A DNA stretch of 64,000 bases from Aedes albopictus. Taxonomy: Eukaryota > Arthropoda > Insecta > Diptera > Culicidae. The translations under genes were made by a program, and so were the position numbers. Location: assembly GCF_035046485.1 (NCBI RefSeq), contig NC_085136.1, positions 296,213,080-296,277,079 on the forward strand. Reading direction: 5' to 3'. Position 1 is the stretch's first letter. Each line of letters opens with the position of its first letter. The notes beneath the pieces were generated by a model, which was given only the letters and a program-made list of their open reading frames with translations, made no database searches and was not told the origin of the DNA. Below are positions 21,601 to 32,585 of the stretch, piece by piece.

Positions 21601-22214
21601 AAGCTATGTTCAACAAAGGAAAAGAGGTCATCATTCAAGGGTGTAAGGGCGATATATCCGGCAAGCCGACGATCCCGAGAATATGTTGCAAATTACAGAA
21701 GTGCGAACCGAATTCGGTTATTAATACTAGTGTTCAAGAAGTGGATCCTAACGTTTTCTAAACAATTGTTTAAGACGGATTATGATTCCACAAAGCTTTT
21801 CAGAACCAAAGCAATTAACACTTCTTATTCCCTGAAGAAGATGTTATAAATATTGAAACGTTGGATGATGGAGAACATCTTTACGTTTGATTGCAATTAC
21901 GGCTGCCAAGCCAAAAATCGTTCCAGGTTTCCAGATTCCTCAGTTGATAGCTGCCTCTTAATATTACACTTGCTGTGATCTTCCCACGATTTTTCTTGGG
22001 TTTTCCTGGAATAACTCCCAGTGTTGTTCCAAAATTGTTCCAGGATTTCTATGGGTGTTCCCTTCGGAATTTATATGATAACTCACTCATAGTGAAAATT
22101 TTCGGTACACTTAAACCTCTTTTTATGCTTTTTCTGTTTATTTACATTTTTTTACCCTGCATAAAAAGAGCGAAAGCTACTAACATTGTGCATACGTAAA
22201 TTTAACAATAACGG
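21601..22214. other. Unassigned sequence
   Basis: A plus-strand frame at 21,574-21,849 has no recognisable domain. Nothing else supported. Confidence 0.35.
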
Positions 22215-22216
22215 TA

Positions 22217-22371
22217 CCCAGCTAACGCAAAGTCTTATATGATGTTGAATAGGATGCTAAAATGGAGGCCATATGCGTACCTGTTTCCGTTTAACCGCGT
22301 GTAAAGTTTGCGTATATCGCCTCCACTTTTGCATCCTATTCAACATCATATGCGATCATGTGTTGGCTGGG
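22217..22371. mobile_element. 155-bp MITE, TA target duplication (copy 1)
   Basis: Termini CCCAGC...GCTGGG with long imperfect inverted arms containing CATATGATGTTGAATAGGATG and its complement, flanked by TA on both sides. A second copy of the same family at 34291-37318 is split by a larger transposon, and this copy supplies the empty-site sequence. Confidence 0.85.
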
Positions 22372-22419
22372 TAACTATTGCAACGGCGGCCAGGGGATGT
22401 TTATAGCAAAAGGCAAATG

Positions 22420-22815
22420 GAAGTTGCAGGGGCGATCAAGGGGTTTCGGCAGGGTACTAGAAAATCTCAGGGCGGGTTTTATGAGATCTGAGGCGCGTTT
22501 CAAAAGCATTGCAGGTTTCAGAGAATTTTCGACGGGTTTTGGAGGCGTTACATGTGCGTTTTCGGGGGTTTCCGAGGGTTTTACGTGCGTTAAATGGTGT
22601 CCGAGTGGTTTTTAGAGGGGCTTCAGTGGCATTTCAGGAAGTCTTTAAGCATTTTCGGCGAGATTCAGAGGCGTTACGGAGACATTTTCGAGAGATTCGA
22701 AGGGTCTCATTTTGAAGGCATTTCAGAAAGTTTCAGGGCATTTTTTGGTAGGATTCAGATGCAATTTCGTGGGTTTCAGGAAGTTTCAGAGGATTTTCAG
22801 AGACGACATCACAAT
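22420..22815 (+). repeat. Type B array, GGGTTTC orientation
   Basis: Units read GGGGTTTCCGAGGGTTTT and GGCATTTCAGGAAG, opposite to the other type B arrays in this part. The orientation reverses at about 22,820. Confidence 0.65.
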
Positions 22816-22819
22816 TTAT

Positions 22820-23400
22820 TTTGAAACACTCCTGAAATGCCTTTCGATGTAAGGGTGTTCTTGAAACACCCTGAATCCCATTGGAACGTCCTTGAAATCA
22901 TCATAATCAATTTGAAATTCCTCTGCAACCCCTTTGGATATCTTTAATAGGTTCCAGAAACCCCTGAAACGCACCTGAAAACCCCCAAGGGATTGCATGC
23001 ACCTCGTAGACAAACTTTTGGCTATCTCACACCGCCATCCCCACTCGTAGGATTTTGTCTATCCAAAAATCTTAAAATTTGTATGGAACGTAGACTTTGG
23101 CCAGACCCCCCCCCCCTCCCCAAAAAAGTCTACGTGGCTTATGGACTGCCCTTAAATGCTATCAAACGCCGCCAAAATTACTCTGAAGTGCCTTGAAGCA
23201 TCGTGTAACGCCCTTTAAGGGCTCATGAGACCCCCTTAATTGCCTTTAATACCCCTTGAACGTCTCTGAAACCCCCTTATTACTATTGAAACGCCTCTGA
23301 ATCCCCCGTAATCGCACTAAAATACCAACAAGACCTAACAGAACGCCCTGAAAAGGCTCCTGAAATCCCCTGAAACAATCTACTGAAATGCCCCCATTTC
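22820..23400 (-). repeat. Type B array interrupted by a MITE
   Basis: CCTGAAACGCACCTGAAAACC-type units before and after the MITE at 22,988-23,152. Confidence 0.6.
22988..23152. mobile_element. GGGG-type MITE, decayed copy
   Basis: Inverted ends with CTCGTAGAC and GTCTACGTGG and an internal ACTTTGGCCAGACCCCCC block closely match the MITE at 46760-46928. Its ends are more diverged and no target duplication is clear. Confidence 0.7.
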
Positions 23401-23479
23401 CAATAGCCGGATCGAAACGTTGGCTATAATAAATAATTAATCAACGTTTTTGATTAGACTACAAGCCTTCAAGTCGAAA

Positions 23480-24190
23480 CTTTCCAGAAATATAAAAAAA
23501 AACTTCGTCGTAGAAATCCAGAGAAAAACTGGAACAACTCCGAAAACCATCTGATTAGAAATGTTAGGGGAATTCCTTGACGAAGTGTAGAAACATCTGA
23601 TAGAGATTCTCGGAGGTACTATGGACGAAATCCCGCGAGATGCTCCAAGAAAAATCTCGAAATTCTTTGGGAGAAAACCGTTAAAGAAATTCTTCAGAAA
23701 TCTTAAAATCTCCGAAAAACTTGAAAAGTTTTCTTATAAAACCCACCAAGAGAAATCCCTGAAGAAAGTTTGGGAAAACTCTCCCAAAGGATCTTCGGAA
23801 AGAATCTCTTGGAAAACTCTGGTAAAATATATGTAAAACCTCTTGAAGAAATCTCCTGAGGTATTCCAACAGAAACCCCATAAAAAGAACTCCTGCATAA
23901 ATACTAGGGAATCCCGGAAGTAACTCTGAGAGTAAATTCGAGAAAATCCCTATATGAAATCTCGAGAAAAACTCCGGAAAACATCCAGAAAACATGCTTA
24001 GAGAAATTTAAAGAATAACTCACACGAAAAATTCTGTAAGAAATTGCGTAACAATTTGCTGTAGAAAACCAAATGCCGGAAAGAACTCATGCAACCTGGA
24101 AAGAATTTCGAGAGAAATCCTCAGAAAAAAAAAACAGAATTAAATTTGAATAAGTGTCCAAGCAAAACTCTAAACAAATCTGTAAAAGAA
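23480..24190. repeat. Type A array
   Basis: GAAATCCCGGAAG/AGAAATTCTTCAG units. Frames at 23,621-23,995 derive from the array. Confidence 0.6.
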
Positions 24191-25570
24191 TTCCTTTTTC
24201 ATGGATGAGTTCTTGGGATCACTGGTTTTTATCCATAGTTCACTAGTATCTATTGGAATTGTATGAAACTTATTAGTATAACCTGTTTTTAGTCAACATT
24301 GTTGATATTCCATCATAATTTATAGATTTCCGTAGGATTATCATCATAATCCGAACATTACTATACTGTAGTTGAGGATGTACCAAACTACAGGCAATAC
24401 ACCACGTTGTACCCAATGCTCAACCGGAACAAGTTCTTCACGGCAAATTTCACGCACTGTATTGTTCGTCTTTTTTTTATCAACTTGTTTGACACATGTA
24501 GCTTTTTTTCATTGATAAATGTATCGGATCGAAAGATGTCGTAACAGCCAGCGGTAGCTTTCTTGAATGAACGGACTGCTCAATCATTCAAACTATTCAA
24601 CACTTGATTGACTCGGTGTCTCATTAGAAGCTCACTGCCATCTCGCAAGCAAATGCAATAACCATCATGATGACATTTTCACCTGGAAATGAATTCAAGC
24701 GCACTTCCGGATAAGGCACCCACTATCATGCAGCATGCCCCGCATAAATACTTCCCCATCTGTACAGCCGCAAAATGTACCTGAAGGTATCATGCTTTCA
24801 GTTGGTGTGTCGTGTGCCATGTCGAGGATGGTCCAACCAAGTTGGAGAAATTCCCCGGCATTCCACTCCAGTTGTTGACCGGTGGATGGCGGTGCCCGAT
24901 GGTGATGACGGAAGCCAGCGCAGCCAGCTAGCCAACGCCAATGCAACTAGTCTGGAAGGTGGAGGAGGTTGCCATCATGTCGTTAGCAACTTTTTGAGAT
25001 GTCGGTCAATCATATGCACGTGTGCCCGCATCCGGTGACAGTTGATGCGTGGAAACAGCAGCGTGAATGCAGTGAAAATGACGTGAATAGTATAACGATT
25101 CCAAGCACACTAAGTCCCTCAAAACTGTTAGGAGAAAACGTATTAATTTACCGTGTCAGTTGCGGAAGGTGAGGCTTAGTTGAGGTGAAAACTACGATAG
25201 AGTTGCAAAGTGTACATGTTTGATCTTGTATTTTGCTTTAGATGTGGCGGCTGGACTAAAATAACGTTACTTACCAGTAACAATCTGTCATGCTAAGCAA
25301 AATTAATCCTACATTAATTGCAAACATTTCGGTGGAAACTGTTATGAACTGAAATTGATATGGGATTTCAAGATAATCTTCTAATGAATCCATTTCGGAT
25401 TGGATTTATGACGGTTTCCTAGTATGGTGGTTATAAGTGGTAACAAGCGAAGCAAAGATAACCGTACATATCGTAGTTACTACTCCGTTATTCACCAGAG
25501 CAATCAAAGTTGCCTTTTCACTCCACGAAAGCCAACCATCTCAAGAAAATTCTCGTCCGATACTCCCTTA
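24191..25570. other. Unassigned sequence with a GC-rich patch
   Basis: GC-rich patch at 24,690-25,040 with short frames and no recognisable domain. The rest is AT-rich. The last part (from about 25,430) may be the 3' UTR of the LINE that follows. Confidence 0.4.
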
Positions 25571-25574
25571 CCGG

Positions 25575-26060
25575 TCAGACTAAAGTCTGAGTGTCCTCTG
25601 CTGTACGTAGGAGTCGTCTACATTCTACTCGGTCCATGGCTGTGCGTCTCCAGTTCCGCACTTTGCGAAGGGTCCGCAAATCGTCCTCCATTTGATCGAT
25701 CCACCTAGCTTGCTGCGCACCACGTCTTCTTGTACCATTTGGGTGACGCTCGAGAGTCGGGTTGCTATCCGACAACCTGATGCGTGACGCGCCCACCGTA
25801 TGCTCCCGATTTTCGCGGTGTGGACGATGGTTGATTCTCTCAGCAGCTAATGTAGCTCGTGGTTCATTCGCCTTCTCCAAGTCCCATCTTCAATCTGCAC
25901 TTCACCGTAGATGGGTACTCGTCCTGTGCAAGATCTTCCATTCTTCAGTCCTTTTGAGGCCGTCCTCGCATAGGAGGGCAGAGTCGTTTTACTACCTAGT
26001 GCAGCTCTCGTGGTAGTTAGGACCCTTACCCAATTTCGTGGTCTCGTTCAACACGTTTAG
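25575..26060 (-). pseudogene. LINE ORF2 C-terminal fragment
   Basis: Minus-strand reading contains GTRRRGAQQARWIDQMEDDL and then VRNWRRTAMDR, the conserved C-terminal segment after RT in RTE/I-like insect LINEs. Upstream, in another frame, is an HELH-like region, and near 26,030 ETTKLGKGPNYHES. Endonuclease and RT core are missing. It abuts a BEL/Pao remnant in the same orientation. Confidence 0.7.
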
Positions 26061-26239
26061 CTTCTCCAATCCGCAACGTTCGTATCTTGAATAATCTCCG
26101 TTATCCGGAATACTACGAACTGCCAATATCACCTATGGTTCGATTGAAGCCAGGCGAGTACCCAAGCGTTTTGGAATGGCTTCACGCTACTCTATGGTTG
26201 ATTAGAATGGTGCCAGTCTTCATCAGCCTCCAACATCCA

Positions 26240-26299
26240 CATTGATTGATTGATTTGGCTTTATTATAGAGACTTTCAGCCCTTGGACGGTTCGTCTCT
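26240..26299 (-). mobile_element. 60-bp hairpin retroposon, copy 1
   Basis: Minus strand reads AGAGACGAACCGTCCAAGGG, then CTGAAAGTCTC, AATAAAG and a (TCAA)n-like tail. The 8-bp duplication AACATCCA flanks it (26232-26239 and 26300-26307). GAGAC and GTCTC form a hairpin. It is inserted in the BEL/Pao RNase H region. Confidence 0.75.
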
Positions 26300-26845
26300 A
26301 ACATCCAAATGATGTTGCCTGAAGTTCCAGACGAGGTATCTCAGCCGATTGAAATGGAGCTACTTCAGCACTAATCAAACAGCAGCGGATTGTTCCGTTG
26401 TCCACAACTCTTCAGTAGACAGCGGCAGCGAAAGTGCTTTCGCTTGCGTCTACGAATACGTGCAACTCCAGCGCTTCATAGGCTTCTTGACTGTATCCTG
26501 GGAAATAGAACCGCGGGATGTTCACTTTGTCCAGCGATCGAAATAGGTACCTGCTAACGTGAAAGTATTTCCCCGGATATGTGTTCATCCCTGTCGACCA
26601 TTAAGTCGACCATTGATCTTCAAAAGTCCTGGATGATTATTTTCCCTTCGATAACGAAGGATCCAACAAGACAACGGGTCAAGCAGACCTATCACCTGTT
26701 TTAACAACTCTCATTTGGTGAAAATAGTTTTTCCGTCAAACAGGCGTTCCAAATCTCATCAGAAGCAGCTCGTCTTTGTTAGGTAGCCAGACCATTCTCA
26801 GAATGCGTTATTGCTAACTATTCCTTGTCCATCACAAAGCTTTTT

Positions 26846-26953
26846 TTCTGGTTTTAACGAGATTTTCAGCCCTAGGCTAATTCATCTCGGGATCCACGCT
26901 TTTTTTCAAGTTCTCGGCATGACAATCACGTGCTTCAATCTTCGCACCACTCT
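26846..26953 (-). mobile_element. Gecko-like tRNA SINE, 5'-truncated copy
   Basis: The 12-bp duplication ACAAAGCTTTTT flanks it (26834-26845 and 26954-26965). Minus-strand 3' end is GATGAATTAGCC...GGGCTGAAAATCTCG, matching the fuller SINE at 35408-35586. Confidence 0.8.
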
Positions 26954-28199
26954 ACAAAGCTTTTTAGTTCTTGAGAATATTGCTGTGCTCAACAAGGGTG
27001 AGTTTGACATTCAATGTCGTATCTGGAAGCCTTTTCGAGCGTACGATGTTCGCACGTCCAATACTAGCTGAACCACTCCGTTGACGTTGGCGACGCTACA
27101 TATCTAGTTAGTCATTGACATAATGGTTCTTTATTATTGCCGCAGCTGTTTCTAGGCGTATCATCGAATGTTCCACTGTGTTTAATTTCCTGGTAAATGG
27201 GTCACTAAAATAACTAAGACGGCCGCTATGGAATGAACAGATCGCGCCACCGTAGCCTTGTGTGTTTGACATAACTCCACTGCTGTCACAATGCTAATGT
27301 CCATATACGGTTGCGCCTTTGTTACCATTTGGCGAATGCTAGAAAATTTTGCTTCATTGATCTATTGTGTGCGCAGCAATTCTTGCTGCGTAGCTGGATG
27401 TGTGAAGCCTTTCGTCTGGTAATCAGCTATCTGCTGCATCATCTTCGTATAGAACTTCGGTGACTTAGACAGACGAAGTTTACGACATTCCAGGTTTCGC
27501 TCGGCAGTTGGACGGCGGTTCAGAAATTCGAAGTCGTCGTATGCTTACAAAGCGGACCGGTCGACCGGAAGAAGTCCATATTCTCATCGCTCAAGTATAT
27601 CTTGGGGCCTTTGATCGTCTGCCTGTTTTACAGGTTTCACGAGAGATACGCTTACGCTTACCGTCGAAAATATCTGCTTGATAAAACCTTCAAGATCATC
27701 GTTGTGGACATGCGGAGTACCCGACACTAGAAACTTGATCCGTTGGTCTAGTTCAACCATCCTCAACTAATTTCGTCGGCTACCACTGTTTCACCTTCCT
27801 TGTCTTCGCGTTGTTTGAGCGAGTTCTTCACACTGGTGTCATCTAGATCGATCAAAATACCTGGAATATCTGGAACGACATTGTCGTAGCTCACAAGTGG
27901 AAGTCCCCGAAGCAATCTTCTTCTAGTTTCTTTAAGTGAACTGTCTGTGGAAGAAACAGTTTGCGTTGTTCGACACCGGAAACCTGGATCGGAAACTTTA
28001 TCAAACCTTCCTCTATTCTTTTAACTCCATTAGCCTACTGCACGCACAGTGGTGTAGGGCGAGCTGTTTGACAAGTAACTTCTCCATCAATGTTGTGTCG
28101 AATCCACGATCGAGGAGGACAAGGGTTTGAACGGATCTCCCGTTGACGTGCAACTCCACTGGAACGCTTCGTAACAGAACCTTGCTGTGGCAGTGGGGG

Positions 28200-28364
28200 C
28201 ATTGGCGGAGCCAGCATTTTCTTTTTTCTTACTCACTCTCCTAAATATACATGAGAAAAAGAAAGATAGAAGAGGAGGTAGCTTGCCTTCTCTTTCATCC
28301 CGCTCTTTCTCGTATATGTTTAGGAGAGTGAGTAAGAAAAAAGAAAATGCTTGCTCCGCCAATG
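28200..28364. mobile_element. 165-bp MITE with about 50-bp inverted repeats
   Basis: CATTGGCGGAGC and GCTCCGCCAATG ends continue inward through AGCATTTTCTTTTTTCTTAC and its complement with few mismatches. No target duplication is certain. It splits the BEL/Pao remnant. Confidence 0.85.
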
Positions 28365-28559
28365 AGTTGACTACTTTTGATGTAGAATTTGAAGGAACAG
28401 CTGGCTGTCATCTTCGTTTGGATTGGCTGGATGAAGAAGTCATTGATGCCGTTGCCCACTGGCGATGAGGCTGCGTGATTCGTTCAAGCCAAACCCTCTT
28501 GTTGCATCTTTCTTGACTCGCTTCATCAAATAAGAATGAGTATGAGTAGAATAAGGTGA

Positions 28560-28980
28560 ATATACGGATTCCTGCTTTGGGAATGTTTCTGTGTATTTCC
28601 ACATTAGCTTCTCAAAGATCTTTCCCAAAAAATAAACACATAGAGATATCTTCTAAAATGCATCGGGATTTTGTCCGAAATTCCTACCAAGACTTCTTCG
28701 GCTTTTTCCCAACCATAACTTGGATAGTTTCCTTCAGAACTTTCCGTAAATACTTCCAAAAATTTGGATTTTTTTTCGTGTTCTATTAGTTATTTCCTGA
28801 TTTTTTTTCGAGAAAATTTTCAGGAATTACTCCAAATAAATTTCTCCTACTTATTTTCAAATACTTCGTGGGTTATCACAATACCTTCGGCATTCCCAAA
28901 AATTACCCCAAGGAATTAGCTCCAAGGTTTCTAAAAGTTTTGCTCCAAGAATTATCCAAGGTTTTTTTCTAGTTATGATC
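28560..28980. repeat. Type A array
   Basis: TTTCCAAAAATTTCTCC-like degenerate units. Confidence 0.5.
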
Positions 28981-29095
28981 TGGCTTAATCATTTTATGGC
29001 TTTATCGGTCTTTTTCTACTCAGAGAGTAAGGGAGTAGAGATCAAAGTGGATAATGAAAATGATAGGTATGATAGAATTCGCTTCGTTGCGAATA
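28981..29095 (+). repeat. Split repeat, first half
   Basis: Aligns with the first half of the arm of the 534-bp palindrome (about 45,240-45,350), sharing GGGAGTAGAGATCAAAGTGG and GATAGAATTCGC. The second half is at 30428-30590, so 1.33 kb was inserted between them. Confidence 0.85.
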
Positions 29096-29111
29096 AGTCC
29101 ATTTGTATATA

Positions 29112-29553
29112 CAGGTCGGACTCGATTATCCGGGGATTCAATTAACCGGGGGCCCGATTATCCGGGGCTCGATTATCCGGCAAAAATGGCTCGATTATCC
29201 GGGGAAAACTTTGTTTTTAATTTGTTTACAAATTTTTAGATTACAATATGTCTAAAAATGTGATGAACATCAAATACAACACATGTAAATAGGATTTAGC
29301 CTATTTGAAAATTGTTTTAGTTTTTCACATTTTTCAGTCAAAATTTCATTTTCAAAAAACATGGTTATTATAATACCAGACGTTCAGTTTAGGCACTACA
29401 ATGTCATGTTTGTTAGCTTCTATGTTTAACGAACAGTTTTTGATTGAAAAACATCAAAAATAAAAGAAAAAAAGCATGATTCGATTATCCGGGTGATTCG
29501 ATTATCCGGGGTGAAATAATTTTGGAGTCACCCGGATAATCGAGTCCGACCTG
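29112..29553. mobile_element. pogo/Tigger-like MITE, TA target
   Basis: Ends CAGGTCGGACTCGATTATCC and its complement are flanked by TA (29110-29111 and 29554-29555). CAG...CTG termini with a CTCGATTATCCGG motif are typical of pogo-type Tc1/mariner elements. GATTATCCGG recurs several times inside near both ends. At 442 bp with no ORF, it is non-autonomous. Confidence 0.85.
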
Positions 29554-29555
29554 TA

Positions 29556-30427
29556 ACACCTTACCATTTGAGCTGAAATAAGTCGTCAATCGAAATTTGT
29601 TCAAAAGTCGCTTGAAGATGTACTTAAAATCTAAAATGAACGAATTACTTATCTAATATCAAAACCATCACAAAACTTTTGATTAAAACTTTTGATTATA
29701 CCTGATAATTATTGAATTTTCTTTTACATTTGCTTTATTTTTGGTTTGTTGATGCTATTGAATCAGTTGTTAACTTAACTTGAGTAAAAAAATGTTGGCA
29801 AAAAAATTAATAACACATTATCAAATTCCTGATTGTCAGCTTAGAAACCACTGGGATTCAGATGTAGGTTACTAGCATATATGATAGAAAATTCCTATAA
29901 ACTCATTCGACACTCATAGTTAGACTGTCAGCTTGCGGGTGTCAGGATAACTGGTGTTTTTTTTTTGTCTTTTACAGGATTTTTTTGATTGTTAGTTATA
30001 CTTGCGGACGTTTCCTGGTCAACTCAATTATCTCACTTTCAGTAATTTGTTGTCTTAAATTTTCATTTTGAATTTTCATTCATTGTTTTTTTTATGTAAT
30101 AATGTGTATGCTAAAGTTAAGTTTCTTGCTTAAGTTAGGGCAACTGATATTCTCTTACACAACAATTAACCAAAAAATCCCTTAAAAGGAGACTTTCTCT
30201 CCACTGGGATAATTTGTAGGTTAATAGTTATAAATTTACTTATTTTGTTATATTGTAGTTATGTTACTTTTCATTAGTCTCAGTCTTCAAATATTTTTTT
30301 TGTTTGTTAGTGTTGCTCAATTAAACTGAGACTAGATTCGTCCACTACCAGGAAGCTCTACCCACACCGTTTGGTGTGATGAGCTTTTTGGTGTGGGGGT
30401 GAGTGGAGGGTCACATTAAAAAAAAAA
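29556..30427. other. AT-rich insert ending in poly(A)
   Basis: No coding motif. It ends with a GC-richer block (ACCCACACCGTTTGGTGTGA) and ten A residues at 30418-30427 immediately before the split repeat resumes, which suggests the 3' tail of a retroposed element. Confidence 0.4.
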
Positions 30428-30590
30428 GCGTGAATATTTTTTAGAAGGTGAAAATAAGCATGAAGGGGCCATGTATTGAACGAATACATACATCGGATGC
30501 GTGAAACTTCTGCCGTACGACCTGTGCTTTCGAACAGATCGGATTGGTTGGTAGTTCATACCACCATACCAAAACCGGCAATAGTTTCAG
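30428..30590 (+). repeat. Split repeat, second half
   Basis: Continues the alignment to the palindrome arm with CCATGTATTGAACGAATACA, GTGAAACTTCTGCCGT and TTGGTTGGTAGTT. Confidence 0.85.
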
Positions 30591-30694
30591 GCACCTGACT
30601 GCCTATGTATTGTTGTAGCCGAAACATGGTCTTTCTTTCAGAAGGAGTTTTGAAAATAAAAGCTTTGCGCAAGGTTTTCGACTGGAAGTTCAAT

Positions 30695-30775
30695 GTTTTG
30701 GAGATTTTGGCTTTCTCAGTCTAGGGATTGAATCGTTTGGATTCCCTAGACTGAGAAAGCCAAAATCTCCAAAAC
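30695..30775. repeat. Perfect 33-bp stem hairpin
   Basis: 30695-30727 and 30743-30775 are exact reverse complements around a 15-nt loop. The stem starts GTTTTGGAGATTTTGG. It is non-coding; such a stem could give double-stranded RNA if transcribed. Confidence 0.85.
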
Positions 30776-30839
30776 AGACAATAAAAGCAATATTGGGGAA
30801 AATTATTTTGGATTCCGAGAAAACGAAGCAGTACAGGCC

Positions 30840-31368
30840 TCCCCAAGTCTCTCCCAACTACTGAAAATTCTCAGCCTACTGATTGATTTTATCCAAGAAC
30901 TCCTCCAGAATTTTCTCAAGGCATTTCTCCAATGATTTTTGAATGGATTTACCGGAAATTCTTCCACGGGGTACTAATTCTTAAAACAGTTTACTAAATG
31001 TTTGTCCAAGTATTCAACTAAAAAGGTCCACGTGAAATAATTCACAGATTCTTCCAGAAGCTTCTTGCGAGGATTTCTTTAAAACATTTTTGCACAAAAA
31101 TGTCAAGGATTTCTCCAGAATTAGCTCCGGGAATTCCTGTAAGGGTTTCTCTTTCGATTGCGTTTTTGAAGAATTTCTTAAAAAGTGTCTTCGAGGTCTC
31201 CTTTATAATTTTTTTCAATGATTCGTTCACGGAGTCCGCTAAAAATTTCTCCAAAGATTCCTCCGTGGGGTTGTTCAAGAATTCTTTTGGAAACGGCTCC
31301 GTGAACTCGTCCATACATTCATCTACAAAATCTTCAAAAGGTTCCACTGGATACTTTTTTAATGGTTC
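30840..31368. repeat. Type A array
   Basis: TTCTCCAGAATT/AAGAATTCTTTTGG units; both strands give repeat-derived frames. Confidence 0.6.
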
Positions 31369-31380
31369 ATCTTAAGTTTT

Positions 31381-31908
31381 TTTTTTTATTCTTAAAGTTT
31401 ATTTGTTTAAGCTCTTTCGTCCAATTAGGCACTGCGTGAGCTGAATCGTATTGACATATGATCTACAGTTATTATAGCACATAGTCTAATATCTTTACAA
31501 TGTGGTATCTTTGCATCGTCTATTCATTTCTATTTTAATGCCGATTACAGCACTTCAACTTTATCATCGTAGAAGGGTGACCGCATACACTGCTGCTAAT
31601 ACAACTATAGTCGTTCCTTTTACTCTCTCAGTTCCCAGCGAAATCCAAAGCGTAGTCCGTTGAGGTGTTGCCAATTTTGTCGGTTGCCATTGTTTGGGTG
31701 TCTGGTTTGATGTATACAACATCAGAGAAAATCAAGTGTCTCAGTCGCTGTCCGATCGCCGAGATAGACGGCCGTCCGCAAAGCACAGTCCTCCGTGCTG
31801 TATCATCCAGCGGCTTTGACGAGAGGTTGTTCAGGGGGCTGGTAATTTAACCCATGACCATCCGCATGTAAAGCGAACATGTGATGCACTACACCACGTG
31901 GCCCCCTT
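31381..31908 (-). mobile_element. 528-bp tRNA-derived SINE, full length
   Basis: Flanked by the 12-bp duplication ATCTTAAGTTTT (31369-31380 and 31909-31920), with an A run (T on plus) at its 3' end on the left. The 5' end on the minus strand is a 73-nt tRNA-like head. The body of about 450 bp has no ORF and no match I recognise. It is unusually long for an insect tRNA SINE. Confidence 0.85.
31834..31906 (-). ncRNA. tRNA-like SINE head
   Basis: 73 nt on the minus strand beginning GGGGGCCACGTGGTGTAG and ending ACCAGCCCCC. The ends pair over six positions; the anticodon arm CATGT-TCGCTTT-ACATG is a perfect 5-bp stem with a 7-nt loop; a GGTTAAATTACC T-arm follows. It is better read as the Pol III promoter of the SINE than as a tRNA gene, because it lacks a typical B box and lies inside the duplicated target. 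Confidence 0.7.
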
Positions 31909-31920
31909 ATCTTAAGTTTT

Positions 31921-32585
31921 CTCATTTGGAAATTGCATAGGAAATTCTTTCCACCCCAAGCAGAAGTGAATAACAATAACAATAAGTTCCATCGTTTCCC
32001 CATCGAGCAGACACGCCGTCTGTCTCGTTGGCAAATAAATAGTTTGGATTTCGAACCTGTTGCTCTTCGTCGCCGCGCCGCCTGGAGTCACTCCCCCCCC
32101 CCCTCCTACCGCACAACGTATCCTAGCCTTAGACGAAACATGGTCATGTTATTGGTGATAATCGGAGAGCAGAATTTGCTATGGTATCGAACTCGATACT
32201 AAATAAGTTATAATACTCATAATATACAATTATTCGCTTTGTCTCACAAACTCGAACTTGAGGTTCATCCATCATCGAAAAATACTATATTCAGCTTTTA
32301 ATTCATTCTAAGAGATTTGAAGTCGCAAGATAATCGAACCTTAGTAATTTCCATATTATCAAATAAGACGAGCTTCGAGTTCCACCTATAATTTATAAAC
32401 TGTTCTACTTTAATTGTTTTCGGAGCACGGTTCGGAAATCAACACGTGTACTCGAAAAAGTTTGATCGTCGATAGCAATTTGTGACTTTTGTTTTGTTTT
32501 TTTTTTCAGCATAGATACTGAAGAATTTGTAGAATGCTCAACAGTTTTGCAGATTTTTTTTTGGTATATTGGAAATATTGTACAG
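31921..32585. other. Unassigned sequence
   Basis: No element boundary or ORF supported; a C run lies at about 32,093-32,103. Confidence 0.4.

Larger units (their letters stand above)
26065..28540 (-). pseudogene. BEL/Pao pol remnant (protease to RNase H)
   Basis: On the minus strand, from right to left: a protease-like segment near 28,080-28,160 (VPVELHVNGRSV, then LLDRGFDTTLM, where the family usually has a D-x-G-S/T core); a linker around 27,580-27,770; IPRFYFPGY...LHVFVDASESTFAAAVY with SAEIPRLELQATSF near 26,330-26,560, the RNase H-like region; and WLQSNHR, QFVVFRITEI near 26,070-26,190. Stops and frameshifts are numerous and the RT core is not clearly seen. Three later insertions sit in it (26240-26299, 26846-26953, 28200-28364). 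Confidence 0.75.

Noticed and set aside
28187..28468. 93-codon plus-strand frame with a KKKEN-rich peptide
   Set aside because: Covers a 165-bp MITE and antisense BEL/Pao sequence; similar peptides on both strands result from the inverted repeat.
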